From Nepenthes gracilis (lineage: Eukaryota; Streptophyta; Magnoliopsida; Caryophyllales; Nepenthaceae), in NCBI GenBank assembly GCA_033239525.1, contig BSYO01000038.1:11907041-11971040 (forward strand): DNA of 64,000 bases, read 5' to 3'. The translations under genes and the position numbers were made by a program. The notes beneath the pieces are model-generated. The model was not told the DNA's origin. It saw only the letters and a list, made by a program, of their open reading frames with translations, and searched no databases. Position 1 is the first letter of the stretch; each line of letters opens with the position of its first letter. Shown here piece after piece: positions 10,801-23,480 of the stretch.

Positions 10801-13800
10801 TTCTTTGGTATCAAAATGATATAATAACACTTACTAGGTTTCCTATAATACAAGACTTTCATGCCTTGGAAAAGGATTTGAATACTCAGATGAAAAAGCA
10901 CCTTTAAGCTAAAGAAATATTGACATCATTTGTACTTACAGCTAATCCTCACTAATCTTGAAAACTATGTTACCTATCTTGAGAATCATATTTTAATAGA
11001 TTTAACTAGAGCTAGCTTTTTATTTTCACATCCTTTTACTATAATTTAACATATAATATTGAATCTGTCTTAATATGAAATGTAAAAGAACATAATATTA
11101 TAACAACTCTCACCTCTTGACTAAGTTTCACATACCACTAAACTCCTTTATCGTTGCCTCTATTAGAAGTATTATTGTGGGGGTCCAAAGATTCAGCAAA
11201 CTATTCATTCTTTTTTATTTAATTATAAACTAATATTTATTTAAGTATCAGAGCTATTTCTTCCTTAAAATCACTCAAGCCCTTTGCTTTGTGTGTGTGT
11301 GTGTGTGTGTTACGTAGAACCTATGTCAACCTATTCAGATCAAGTCCCATTTTTGGTCACTTCTCCTTTAAGTTAAATCTCGATTTAGATACACATTATA
11401 AGAAATCTTTTAATTATTATTTAAAATTATTGATAATATATTATTTTATCTATTTATTCATATTGACGAAGTAACACAAAAATTGATATAAATAGACGTG
11501 ACATTACTCTAAAGTATTCTAAAGGTGGCCAAAATGTCCCCAAAATATTTCTAATAACCACAATGTGTATATTTAAGGTATAAAGGATTAATATATTGCT
11601 ATATATGTCATCGTGTAAAGTAGCATCGTGTGATATTGCGAAATAATAATATTCTAATGAGTATGACGCACCAATATAAAATACAGGGAAAACATTTGAG
11701 ACGATTGACCCACGAAACGGGCAAGTGATTGCAAGGGTGGCAGAAGGTGATAAAGATGATGTTGACTTGGCCGTCGACGCTGCCCGTGAAGCATTTGACC
11801 ATGGACCTTGGCCTCGCATGTCTGGACAAGTGAGTACGCTTCCTTCTTTCGTTTTTATAAAATTAGTTAATTATTATTATTTTTATCTAGATAATAATAA
11901 TTACTCTAAATTAACACTTTTGATTAAAAATAAAATATAAACTCTACTGATTTCATTGAGGAAAAAAAAATCATGGATCCGCCTCTTATCCAAACTATAT
12001 AAGTAAACTTGTACACTTAGAAACCGAGATTCTACATAAATGGACCATGTAGGTCTACATGCATGGTAACAAGAACCAGACTGTGATAATAAAACCAATC
12101 GTGGTGTCCTAAATCTCTCTGATCAACTTGTTAAGCTTATGATATGCAATAATCAGTAAGAAACATTAGGGTCAGTCATTGTGTAACTGTCACAATTCCA
12201 CTTGATTCCCAGCAGGTCTCCGTTTAATCTAATTAATCAGCCAGCTCAAATGCATTCTGCTAATGGCTAATTAATTTGCATATGTATTCATGTATTTATG
12301 TGCGTGGTAACTAATCAGGAAAGGGCGAAGATAATGATGAAATACGCAGACCTAGTGGAGGAAAATGCAGAAGAAGTAGCAGCGTTGGACGCCTTGGACG
12401 CCGGGAAGCTGTTTGCTTTGGTGAAGGCCGGGGACATTCCTGGATCAGTGGCGCAACTGCGTTACTATGCGGGAGCTGCGGATAAGATCCACGGTGAGGT
12501 GCTGAAGACGTCGCAGGGTTTTCAGGGCTACACGCTGCGTGAGCCAGTGGGAGTAGTTGGCCACATCATCCCTTGGAACTTTCCCTCTACGTTGTTCTTC
12601 TTGAAGGTTGCACCGGCGTTGGCGGCTGGCTGCACCATGGTGGTCAAGCCGGCCGAGCAGACCCCTCTCTCGGCTCTCTACTATGCTCACCTCGCCAAGA
12701 TGGTAACGTCCATCGCCTACATACATGTTTCTTAAAATAGGAGTCTTCGGGGATAACATATCATGCTTTTTTTTTTTTTCTTTTTCAATCTTAATCATTT
12801 ATTTAAACAATGGTTGATCCAAAAAATCAATTTTTTTTAAAAACATTGAAATGAGTGATTTTGTTTGATTTTTCAATTTTTATTAAAAATTGATAAATTT
12901 CTAACCATCCTAATCTTGATAACAACACAATCAAATTGTAGGGATATCATAATGCTTGCTTATATGCCTAGACAACAACCCAATCTGCTCGTAGCATCTC
13001 TTTTTAATTTTTGTGGACTAAAAAAACTCAATTTTAATTATTTATTTTCTGAATAATGTATTGATTCAAAATTTTTTTTAAAAATTATATTAGAGAAATA
13101 GATTTTAGAAATTTGTTCTAAGAAATAATAAATGGATATATTATTAGCCATTATACATGATCCAAAAAAGTACTCAAAGATGACACAGAAAATGAAAAAG
13201 ACTATGGCCCACGATGGAAAATTATTTGACGCTTCTTCTGAAGCCATATGATAGATATGGTACAATTGGGGATCCAGCTTTGTTTTGGGATAAGTACGAT
13301 CCTATGTATCTAAATTTAACTATTAAATTAAAATTTAAAAATAAAAATTATTAAGTATAATTATATTTTAAAAAATTTATAATAATATAACCTCTATTCA
13401 ATATTAAATCTAACATATAAAAATATTTTTATAAAAATATCTGTCATTAAATCCTTTCAATTTAACAGTCGAAATGAGATATTTCTTTTAAGGAGAAACA
13501 TGATCTCCTAATCCAATATATGGCTGCCCCTAAAATGCCTAAAAATTTCTCAAATTATAAATGTACTTTGAAGTCATGATATTGCATTATATTGTTCCAA
13601 TTTACAATATTGGTCTTGGATATGTTCTTCCTCTTACTGATTTTTGTTTATCTCTCTCTCTTGTTTGATGTATGGGCTGTCATTAGGCTGGCATCCCTGA
13701 TGGAGTGATCAATGTCGTAACTGGATTTGGACCAACTGCCGGTGCTGCTGTGGCCTCTCATATGCAAATTGATAAAGTAAACGCATCTTTCACTTCAATC

Positions 13801-15725
13801 TATATCTTCCCTAAAAAAATAGGTTCTTGCAAATATCAGTTTAAACTACAAAAATTGATGCAATTCAATTAAATTTACTTGTTTCAAAAATCACAGGTGA
13901 GTTTCACAGGATCTACAGAAATAGGGCGTACAATATTAAAAGCAGCAGCAGAAAGTAATTTGAAACATGTTTCGCTTGAACTAGGAGGAAAATCCCCTCT
14001 CATCATTTTTGATGATGCCGATGTTGACGTGGCTGCTCCACTTGCTCTAACCGGCATCCTCTTTAACAAGGCAATCATATTAAATTTCATCTACTGTTTA
14101 AATTCTTAAATTTATATTACATTTACTAAATTTTAACAAAATCACATGCTATAATTATATCTAATTTTAACCATGTTATGCCTATTGTAAGTACATACAT
14201 AGAGATTAATTCTACATTAGAATAGTTATATCCTAAGATTGTTTATTTACATTATATTATTATATTTGCTGTGAATAAATCTCAATAGATACAATGGGAA
14301 AGAAATCAATGTGTAGTTGGAATCAATGTTGTTGGCTTTGCTATTTCAGGGTGAAATTTGCGTGGCGAGTTCTCGTGTTCTTGTTCAGGAAGGGATTTAT
14401 GATGAACTTGTGAAAAAGCTGATAGAATTGGCCAAATCATGGGTGGTTGGGGATCCATTTGATCCTAAAGCACAACAAGGGCCGCAGGTGATTCATTCGC
14501 ACCTAATTAAATTACCGATTCAATCCCCAATTTCTTGACATGGGTTACAAGGATCGAAAATCTCATTCTCTCCCTTCCTATTCCTCTTATTTGCTCTCAT
14601 ATTCGATTTGCCAATATTGAAATGAAAAAAAAAAAAAAAACAACACCAAGCTTCACTTAATTCAGTAGGAATCTAACACGGGTCTCTAGTTTTATTTTCA
14701 TTAAACAAACACATCCTATGATTAATAATTTTTTAGTTCATATACATAAATATGATGTGTTGATTTTATGGCTTGATCCTATCTATATAGGTCGACAAGA
14801 ATCAATTTGAGAAGGTTCTTTCTTACATTGAGCACGGCAAGCGAGAAGGAGCTACTCTGTTAGCCGGTGGCAAGCCACTAGGAAAAAAAGGCTACTACAT
14901 CGAACCAACTATATTTGCGGATGTCACGGTAAGTCAACAACAACTTATCAGTTACTGGTACTCTATCCTACCCTGCTACCTCTCACATTATTGGCACCGT
15001 CCTAGTAAAATATTGCTGGACTGTCATTTTCATCACGATTAGTTGAAAATATCGGCATGACCCTAACGCTAGAAAGACACATTAGCAGCTTTCAATTACA
15101 GTGAAATAAGCACACCACGTTCAGAGGCCTACAGTGAGCCTTAGATAGGATCCATCTTCCTTTTCCATCATACAACGCGTGTGTGTGTGTATGTAAATAT
15201 ATTAGAACAGTAGCGGCTCGCTAATTTGATTTCTGTCACAGGACAACATGCTAATAGCGAAGGACGAGATCTTTGGGCCTGTCTTGTCATTGATGAAGTT
15301 CAAGTGAGTACTCGACCGATCTATTATTTCTCACTGCTGCATGCAAACCAGCAGGCAGAGAGAGATCGATAGTGATACGGTTTCGATTAACGTGATCAGT
15401 AAATGTTGAAATGGTATTATGCATATATGATTGAGAAACGCATGCATGCAGGACGATCGATGAGGCGATAGCTAGGGCAAATTGCACGAGATACGGCCTA
15501 GCAGCGGGCGTACTCACCAAAGACATCAACACCGCTAACACGATGTCGAGATCCATACGCGCCGGCACCGTCTGGATTAACTGTTACTTCGCCTTCGAGT
15601 CGGACGCTCCCTTCGGAGGATACAAAATGAGTGGCCTCGGCAAAGATTCTGGAATGGAAGGCCTCTACAAGTACACCCAGCTCAAGACTGTTATTACTCC
15701 TATCTTCAATTCTCCCTGGCATTAA
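7830..15725 (+). CDS. ALDH2C4-like: Aldehyde dehydrogenase, ALDH2C (ALDH2C4/REF1-like), copy 1, nine exons
   Basis: Family enzymes oxidise coniferaldehyde and sinapaldehyde to ferulate and sinapate with NAD(P)+ in the cytosol. Exons: 7830-7926, 11687-11829, 12319-12702, 13687-13776, 13897-14070, 14350-14487, 14791-14928, 15242-15303, 15452-15725. These total 1500 bases, giving 499 residues plus TAA, close to the roughly 501 usual for the family. The start lies eight codons before [16 protein letters not shown], just after the GA tract; no transit peptide is seen, unlike mitochondrial ALDH2B. Active-site residues: PWNFPS with Asn167, Lys190 in KPAEQT, the GSTEIG nucleotide loop (243-248), general base Glu266 in LELGGKSP, nucleophile Cys300 in [10 protein letters not shown], and Glu397 in EIFGPV. 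The spacing Glu266-Cys300 equals the canonical 268-302. Intron 1 is 3.76 kb. Introns are GT-AG except intron 5, which is GC-AG. No lesion is seen. The substrate is inferred from family. Confidence 0.95.
7927..11686 (+). other. Intron 1 of ALDH copy 1 (3.76 kb)
   Basis: Long AT-rich intron between the GT at 7927 and the AG at 11685-11686, placed between codon 32 and the Gly33 codon it splits. It contains a TA microsatellite (about 9088-9109), a GT microsatellite (about 11290-11310) and a retroelement-leader-like motif near 10025. I see no nested gene. The same intron in copy 2 spans 59275-62961 and is nearly identical apart from indels. Confidence 0.9.
14071..14349 (+). other. GC-AG intron 5 of ALDH copy 1
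   Basis: Exon 5 ends ...AACAAG and the intron begins GCAATC; it ends CTATTTCAG before GGTGAAATTTGC. Family alignment requires the joined protein to read NKGEICVA, which fixes both borders and forces a GC donor. A GT donor nearby would break the reading of the catalytic loop. Confidence 0.85.
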
Positions 15726-16208
15726 TAATAATAATAATAATAATAATAAATTATTAAATAATCTGAGACGTTGCTCTGGGATTTTATTATTTACAAATCT
15801 GTGTACAGATGTGAACGTAGTGATGTTTTTTTTTCCCTTGGGAATGCCTAGGCAAATTGCCACTATTTTCTAGTGGCAATGGCAACTATGTCCTAACATA
15901 TACTTGCGGAAAAAAAAATTGTTGTTCTATTATTCTACATTAATAAAATGTATCAATTATAAAATTATGATTTTATCATACTTCCCTTCTTGCAATTACA
16001 TCTGCAAAAGTTAGTTCTTATATATCAATATTAATTAAGGGGGACTTCATATTGAAAATAGATTAAGCTATTTATTCTCTTAATATTAATTTTTATTTTT
16101 AAATAAATAATTATGATTAAATTATTTTAAAACAATTAATTTTAATTATTTTTTTAACTTTTTAAAAAATTATTTAAATCACAATCATTCATAATTAAAT
16201 AATTAAGA
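15726..16208 (+). other. 3' flank of ALDH copy 1
   Basis: No gene. An ATA/AAT microsatellite starts right after the stop codon (about 15722-15750). The rest is AT-rich down to the start of duplicon A2. Confidence 0.8.
15942..15947 (+). terminator. Candidate poly(A) signal of ALDH copy 1
   Basis: AATAAA lies 217 bases after the stop codon in a T- and A-rich stretch, a plausible near-upstream element. Earlier AATAAA-like sequences in the microsatellite at about 15745 could serve instead. Confidence 0.35.
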
Positions 16209-18969
16209 TATAGAGAACAAAGCTCCCTATTTCTATAAGAGATAGAGCTCTCCCGAATTTATAGCAATATCTATACTAGGATCATGGTTAACAAGATATA
16301 TATAACCATCAGAGGAGACATAATATGTTAAAATCTTTCCTCCTATCTCTTGTCAACAGCATCATTTGTAATTATCATAAGGCATTTTCATTTTAAATAC
16401 TATGTATCATCGCTATTTTTTTTTTCTGGTGAGAAAAGGATATCAAATATTTTACATTATAAGTGGTGGACAAAGCATTAACTGGTTTAGATATCTTCGT
16501 AATAAATTTTTGATAATTTGTTTTCACTTGTTTTTAATTGCTATGACCTTTTCACCTTAGAATTGATGTGTAGTGGATGGTTCCACATCATGATGTTGAG
16601 AACAAAGCCAAAAAACCTTATGAACCGTTTGACCCCACACTAATACGATGACTACCACAATAATATTCTTTTGTAGGCCGCCGTTATAGCTCAGTTAAAA
16701 GTTAACCACATTAAAAATAAATTTTAATATTTAAAAAATTATTTTTACTTAATTAGTTATTACATAATTGATATCAATGGACTAATCACATTAAATATGA
16801 TGGCTCAAATCTTTAGATATAACAAGCGCTTAATTTCCTAGGCATTTGGTGAATGACGTTTTGGACTCATTCATGAAAGTTGGAACACTTCAAAGAGAAC
16901 GAGACAAATAATTATTAAGAAAACATTGTTACAAAAACTCAATTAGAAAATTATTATTAGTATGTTTATCAAAAAAAACTTACTTGTCAAAGCATATGAC
17001 TTATTCAGCTCTAATTGGCTCACTACAATCCTCACATATGGCTCTACTGGGCATATAACCAATCCACTTGCAACGGTCAATCTACTACCCTTACGAGGTC
17101 CACACATCTTACATCTTCACAACACCAAAGCTTAAGAGGTGCTCATCTTTCCCAAAAAACACATAAGCATGACACTGGTAAAAGTTGTGTGAGGGACGCG
17201 TGAAAATCAACCAAGCATCCCTTACGAATACTGATGATTGCAGACCAACAAATCAAATGAAATTATAAATAATAGATTATTCGATAAATATAATGGATAC
17301 TAGTGTTAAGAAAGCTCCACAACCACAATTAAGCATTAACAAAATCATTCGGCAATTTCAAGCAATAAATTTGTCCAAGTGTGACAAAAAAATTAACACG
17401 TAATTTTAATGATAGAAAAAAATTATAACACAATAAAAACATTGGGCTATTCAAAAGCCACATTCATTGAATTTCAACAATAAAAAAAAATTCAATTTAC
17501 AATCACTATTAGTAATATATTAGCTTATTTGACCGATAAACTCCTATAGTTAAGCCCATATGGAAAAGTCGACTTTGAAATGACCTAGATTACCATGTGC
17601 ATATTATAGTTGGACCTTTCATTCTATCAGTGTGCTCAAACATTTCTAACTACAAGATGGAACATTTCCAACTACAAGATGGAATATTTCATTCTATCAG
17701 TGTTTTATGTTGTGATGTGGAATATTTGAGATTCAGAATCTTACTTCTTAGATTGAATATAATTTTTATGCACACATTAATAATAATATACTAGAATATT
17801 AATATAAGACTGAATAAGAAGATAGATCGCCAAAAGTAAAACCAAAAAATATAGAAACATTTTCATTTGAGCGTTTTAGGGTTCTAAAAATACATAGACA
17901 TAGGAGTTCAAACACTATAGATTAGCGGGTGTTTATCTTTGATTTTAATACATATTTTTGAAGAAAAAAATACAATTTATAGAGTATTTAGAGGTACTTT
18001 AAATAAACTTAGAGTTATCAATCATTAAGTATTTATAGAATAACTTATGAAAAACTTCAATTATAATCTCTTTAGCAACCATTTCAAAAGTTACACCAAA
18101 CTTGGTCTAACGGGTCATTTGGTTGAACGGAATGCTAGATTCATTTCCACTGAAATTTTTATTAGCTTTAGTTGGAATTTTATATTGAAAATACCGACAG
18201 TGTATTTTTTTTTCTGAATATAATAGGAAACATTATACGTAAGAAATAAATAATATATAAATTATTAATATTTTATTTTCAAACAACATATTTTTATTTA
18301 ACACTTAAAAATGAAAAATAATATTTCTAATGAATTAATTTTTGTGGAGTAAATGTGGCCTAAGTAGGTGGAATTTCATTTCTTGCCTGATTTTAGGCTG
18401 CAAACTCTCTAAATAAAGCCTAAACAACCATCTGCAAACTGCCCAAAACCATGATTAATTTGTATGACCAATTTTTTTATTTTTATTTTATTTATTTTGG
18501 GGATAATAAAATTTAAAGATCAAAATAATATTTTAGCATATTTTTTTTTATTTTGATTTGTATATTGTACTAATGAATTTTAAATGCTAAAAAAGAAAGA
18601 ATTTAAAAATTGAGCGTAGCAAAATCTAGTTTGATATTGATTGCCCTTCTCTTCTTCTCCGTTTTACGATATCTTTGTTTCTTCCGGCGCCTATAAAGAG
18701 CCATGCCTCAGAAACCCATCAATCTCGCTGCTTTCAACCTCTCAGTGCGATCTTCCGTGTTTTTTGTATCTCCCGATTTGCAATACAACAATGTCGTCGT
18801 CATTGCTGTCGAAGAAGATAGTGCAGAACGGACTCAGGGAAACTACTTCGCCTCAGTTTCCACGAATTTGGTGTATTATATATATTATATTAAATATGTG
18901 AACGAATCTGAGCCGTCCTAAATTAAATTTGTAAACGAATATGAGCTATTCTATAACCGAGCCCAGATC

Positions 18970-19695
18970 TGAGGTTTTATTTTTAATTTGGGCCATCCAT
19001 TTTAAATTTTTGTTCCAACGGCTGGTATTAAATCAGAATCACAGCTGCCAGATTTCAGGCGAAATGACGGCTTAGATTTAACCTCAAAATTTAAAAAAAG
19101 GTTAAAATCGTGGCCGTCCATTATGAGACACATGGACGGCCCAGATAAAACTTCTTATTTTTTAATCTGGGTCGTCCATTTTAAATTTTTTATCCGACGG
19201 CTAGCATTATATCAGAATCACAGCCATCGGATTTCAGGCAAATGAAAGGCTCAGATTTAACCTTGACATTTAAAAAAAGGTTAAAATCGTGGACGTCTAT
19301 TACAAGACACATGGATAACCCAAATTAATTTTCTTATTTGTTAACCTAGGCCGTCCATTTTAAATTTTTGCTCCGACGGCTGACATTATATCAGAATCAC
19401 GGCCGTCAGATTTCAGAAAAATGGATGGCTCATATTTAACCTCAAAATTAAAAAAAAAAAGGGTTAAAATCGTGGCCGTTCATTACGAGACACGTGGACG
19501 GCCTAGATTAAACTTCTTATTTTTTAATCAGGGCCATCCATTTTAAATTTTTGATCCGACAGATGGAATTATATCAAAATCACAGCCATCAGATTTCAGA
19601 CAAATGGAAAGCTTAGATTTAATTTCAAATTTTGAAAAAATAGGTTAAAATTGTGGTCGTCCATTACGAGACACATGAATGGCCTAGATTAAACA
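18970..19695. repeat. About 180-bp tandem repeats, A2
   Basis: Same array as at 2790-3510. The core CCATTTTAAATTTTT recurs near 18990, 19167, 19348 and 19533, giving spacings of about 176-185 bases. GATCCGACGGCT-type and CACGGCCGTC-type blocks recur once per unit. This copy is cleaner, so its consensus is easier to read. Confidence 0.82.
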
Positions 19696-19724
19696 ATAAT
19701 AAATATCATCCAGCGCCTCATCTG

Positions 19725-20180
19725 TTCTCTCTCTTTCTCTCACTTTCTGAAACCCTAGCCCCCTTCTTGGCATCAACTCTCTTTGCGATTTCACTCCTCT
19801 GGATGGCAGACAATTGGAGAATCGTCACCATTGCTCACCAACAACCTTTTTGTCACTGGATCTCACTTTCAATTACCACATTTCTCTTACTTTGTCAAAA
19901 CCTAGCAATCACTAGCGATGTCACCTCTCTTTACGATTTCACTCTTCTAGACGGCAAACAACCAGAGACCCGTCGCTATTGCTGACCAACAACCTTTTTG
20001 TCTCTAGATCTTACTTTCAGTTACGACATTTCTCTAACTTTCTAAAACCCTAACTTTCAGTGTTGCCTCTCTCTGCGATTTCACTCCTTTAGACGGCAAA
20101 CAACAGGAGAACCATCGCCGCTGCTCACCAACAACATTTTTATCTCTGGATCTCACTTTCAGTTATGACATTCAACAAGG
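19725..20180 (+). repeat. About 140-bp tandem repeats, A2
   Basis: Three units, approximately 19770-19908, 19909-20052 and 20053-20180, after a CT-rich leader with AAACCCTA. Same structure as at 3550-4000. Confidence 0.65.
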
Positions 20181-20809
20181 TCGAGTAGTAGGTAACGAAG
20201 TTTTGTTCTTATTTAGAATATATACTCTTTTTTTTTTCGTTCATATGTAATTTGTAGTAATATTTTTGTGATATGATCTCTCTCACTTTCTCTCTAATCC
20301 CTAATCCTCTCACTCTCCCAAGCCTCTCGCTGTGGCCTCTCGCTGCAGATCTTAAGCCGCTCAACTTTTTTGTGTTGTTATTTTGAATAACAAAATAATA
20401 CCGTCGAATAGTAGGTTGAGAAGCCCGAGCTCTAGAGCTGATTTCAAAAAGGCTCTGGCTCGAGGCTTGCCCAAGCCAAGATCAGCCTCCAAGTCTAGAG
20501 AAGCCCTAGTTGAGGCTCACCCGAGCTACACCGCGTTGTTGTATTACCCTAGCCGTGTGACTAAAAAATTGTGGATAAATTGTTTATAATGTGTTGATTC
20601 TTATATATTTTAATGTGAAAAATCTATTGATTAGGTATACATAAATATTGATTGTGCATTCATATCCAATGTACTCCTTCAGTTAATATAATATTTTAAA
20701 ATACGGATGATGCTTAAAATTTTTAAAAATAATATGGTCAGAAAATTATTTTTTTAAAAAAAATAACTGTAAGAAAATTTAAAAAAGATAATATAGAGAT
20801 ATTTTACAT

Positions 20810-22560
20810 ATTTTCTTATTCAAAGGAAGGCAAATGTGAAGTTGACAAAAGAAAGGAGGTAAAAAGCGACGTTGAGAAACTAGACGTGAATGTCCTGTTA
20901 AGATGAAATGCATATTGATAAGAAAAAGTATAACTATTGTTGTAAAAAATTTTGTGGGGAAGTATAGCCATGAACTAGAGCCTCACAAAACATAGCATAT
21001 CTTGAGATCTTAAGTGGAGGTGCAAGTGTGCAAGGTTATATTATTGAGATGGTCTAAAATGCTGGTTTAAGACCTCGTGATCCTCGTTAGTTAATGGTAA
21101 TGGAGGCCGGTGATAGGGGGAATGTGGGATTTATGGCAGAAGATCATAAATCGTATCTTCGAGCTAGAATGCAGAGGAGTATGCGGTGTGGTAAGGCGGG
21201 GGTCATATTAACATACTTTTGTAATAAAGAAACAAAAAATGGACAATTCTTTAATGCTATTCAACTTGATATAGATAAATTGATAACAAATATCTTTTGC
21301 GCTAATATAGAGATAGTTGTTGATTATTTGACCTTTGGAGATGATGTGATATTTGACACAAGATATGGAACGAACAAAAGTTTGAGGCCATTTAGTGTTT
21401 TTATTGGGTTTAGTCATCATAGACAAATTGTCATATTTAGTATTGCTTTGTTGTATGATGAGATTGCGAAGTCTTTTATATGGTTGTTTGAGATATTTTT
21501 AAAATACCATTGTTGACAGGTACCAAATACTATTTTCACCGATCAAGATGTCACAATGGCCAAAGTAATTAGTTCGGTAATACCCCGTATTTTTTGTGGA
21601 TTGTATACATTGCATATTTTATAGAATGATACAAAGCATTAAGCTTCTCATCCAGAGCAGTTTCACAATTTTATAAAATGTATGCATAGAATTGATGATC
21701 TTGCAGATTTTGAAGCTGTATGGGTTACAATGGTCTCCAATGAAGAAGTTTCTCATGCATGTTTATGAATAGAAGGCATATATAGTATACGTTTTAAGTG
21801 AGCTTTATATTATATGAAAAATGTCTTCACTATGGGTATACAAAGCACTCAACTATCAGAAAGTTTAAACAGTGACATGAAGTTCCATCTGAAATTTAAT
21901 TTAAATATAAGAGATTTTTTTCATTATTTCTATAGAGTGCTTGATAAAAAAAGGTATAAAGAACTGATGACCGAATTTTTCATATAGACAGAAGATTCCA
22001 AATTTTATTATAAGCCACTGTCCTTTTATGATTCAAGCTTCAAATGTTAGATTTATATCCTAACCATGTTTAAAATAGTTCAAAAAAATTGTTTGAGGTA
22101 CTGAGTTGGCGTATTTTTTTCATACTGATCCTATTCATATCATGGTTTATTACACGGATCCAAAGAATGAGGTTACTATTATCTTTAATGAATCGAGCAA
22201 AAATATTGATTGTAGTTGTCAAAAATTTTAAAATATTGAAATATTATGTTTACAAGCTTTTGTAACTTTCAATGTCCTTGGTTTGAATGTTATTCTCGAC
22301 CACTATATTATGGTGAGATAGATTCGAAATGTGAGACGTTGCAGTGAGACTGTTGTTGCACCTGAAATTCAGAACAATGAGGACGACTCATGTACATGGT
22401 TTGGGAGGTTGACTGATAATTTTATGCGAAATTATATCCGGATGGAATCTACCTAAAATTGTATCCTCGATATCAATGGCTGTAAGAACTAAACGAATCA
22501 TACAAACACAAGGAGCTATGGAGACACGAAGAAATCTAACAAAAGAGAGCTGACTCAAGA
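20810..22560 (+). pseudogene. FAR1/FRS-like (MULE-derived) transposase relic, A2
   Basis: Better-preserved copy of the relic at 4640-6390. A degraded FAR1 domain precedes a 140-residue open stretch (21094-21516). That stretch contains the MULE-type segments DRGNVGF, DVIFDTRYGTN and RPFSVFIGFSHHRQ, followed by IALLYDEIAKSFIWLFEIFL. It ends in a stop, but similarity continues in frame with FTDQDVTMAKVI at about 21534-21569 and with VWVTMVSNEEVSHAC at about 21720. A SWIM-like stretch with CSCQKF occurs at about 22210. Several stops and shifts rule out a full protein. The region between the transposase-like segment and the SWIM segment fits the FRS order: FAR1 domain, MULE domain, SWIM. Confidence 0.75.
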
Positions 22561-22585
22561 AAAGGAGGAGGATGGGAAAAATGAC

Positions 22586-23480
22586 AAAAAGGCATCGTTT
22601 TATGGAGGCCGCCGATTGAAATTTGAGATAACGCCTCGAAAAGGTGCAAGCATGATAACCTAGACATGTGCTAGCATCCAACATCATTAATAGAAACCTG
22701 CCACTATACGGACAGGGGACACTTGGCAGGACAGGATAGGGCAGATGTCTGAGCAGTGTAACCTCCCAGGCCACTATGCCCCACTTCTCGAGATAGCAAA
22801 TTCATGACAAGCAGATGTCATGAGCTTGAAACCTAATTGACAGGCCTACAATCCACTCCAACTCCTGACCTGTCTCACTAATTTCGGATCAAGTCTAGTA
22901 TCTACCTGGCTTGACTAGCGAATGAACCACACTAGTGCCATGCCTGCCCGAATTATATGAATCTAGTCCAGCATCCAACCGGTTTAACTCGTCGGCAATC
23001 CAATAGTGCAACCTCACATCAAAGCCACTCTACACCGCTCATACTCAGACTTACACTCAATAGCTGATAAAAGGCAACTCTTTGCTTATAGAGCCTCTCA
23101 AAAATTCCTACACAATTATTGCTCCCTCAATATCAAAATCATTCCCTGCTAAGTGCACCCTCACATCAAAGCCACTCTACACCGAATGCAACCTCCGAAT
23201 CAAACTCAAACCCCATACCCTAGCATCATCACGCATAATTCTTACTCCTACATTTTTCCATCTCTTTAAGAAAGATTAATGATTTGAGTATCGGAGGATA
23301 AATTAGGGAGTGAGTCCCACCAGTCCTTTAACCTCTCGTTCGCTTGTTGTGTTGCGTAGGATCCAAATTATTAGAAATAAAGACGGGCCCACCTGAGATT
23401 GACCCAACCAAGGAAGATCGGGAAGATCTCTAATCCGTATAATAACCTAGATTCAGGACGCATCAATTCTTAAATTATTA
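22586..23480. repeat. LTR-like relic, no coding sequence
   Basis: GC-richer than its surroundings and without any domain. The end at about 23260-23400 looks like the R/U5 part of a plant gypsy-type LTR: a GAGTATCGGAGG-like motif, then GGAGTGAGTCCCACC, then GGGCCCACCTGAGATTGACC. A short duplicated block (CTCACATCAAAGCCACTCTAC) occurs at about 23015 and 23160. I could not find a partner LTR, a PBS or a TSD, so this may be a solo LTR or a non-autonomous fragment. Confidence 0.4.

Larger units (their letters stand above)
6499..12725 (+). repeat. Duplicon B, copy 1 (ALDH promoter to intron 3)
   Basis: Aligns with 46041-46396, is interrupted there by the Tat element, and resumes with 58188-64000. 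Identity is very high in promoter, exons and introns alike. The upstream part, 6499-7740, is non-coding and extremely AT-rich at 6670-7030. It also contains a conserved 7030-7220 stretch and 7320-7450, with no gene. Because B2 leaves the window at 64000, the duplication of exons 4-9 and the 3' flank cannot be checked here. Confidence 0.93.
16209..22585. repeat. Duplicon A, copy 2 (A2)
   Basis: Second copy of 1-6398, starting 484 bases after the ALDH copy 1 stop codon. It is slightly better preserved in coding-like parts but lacks about 40 bases that A1 has around 1858-1890. Outside the repeats and the FAR1-like relic, 16209-18959 and 20180-20800 hold no supportable gene. Confidence 0.93.

Noticed and set aside
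11289..11474. Open frame starting in the GT microsatellite of intron 1
   Set aside because: The repeat itself encodes Met-Cys-Val runs; frame length changes with repeat number between copies.
12445..12798. Long antisense frame across ALDH exon 3
   Set aside because: Shadow of the GC-rich coding exon on the opposite strand.
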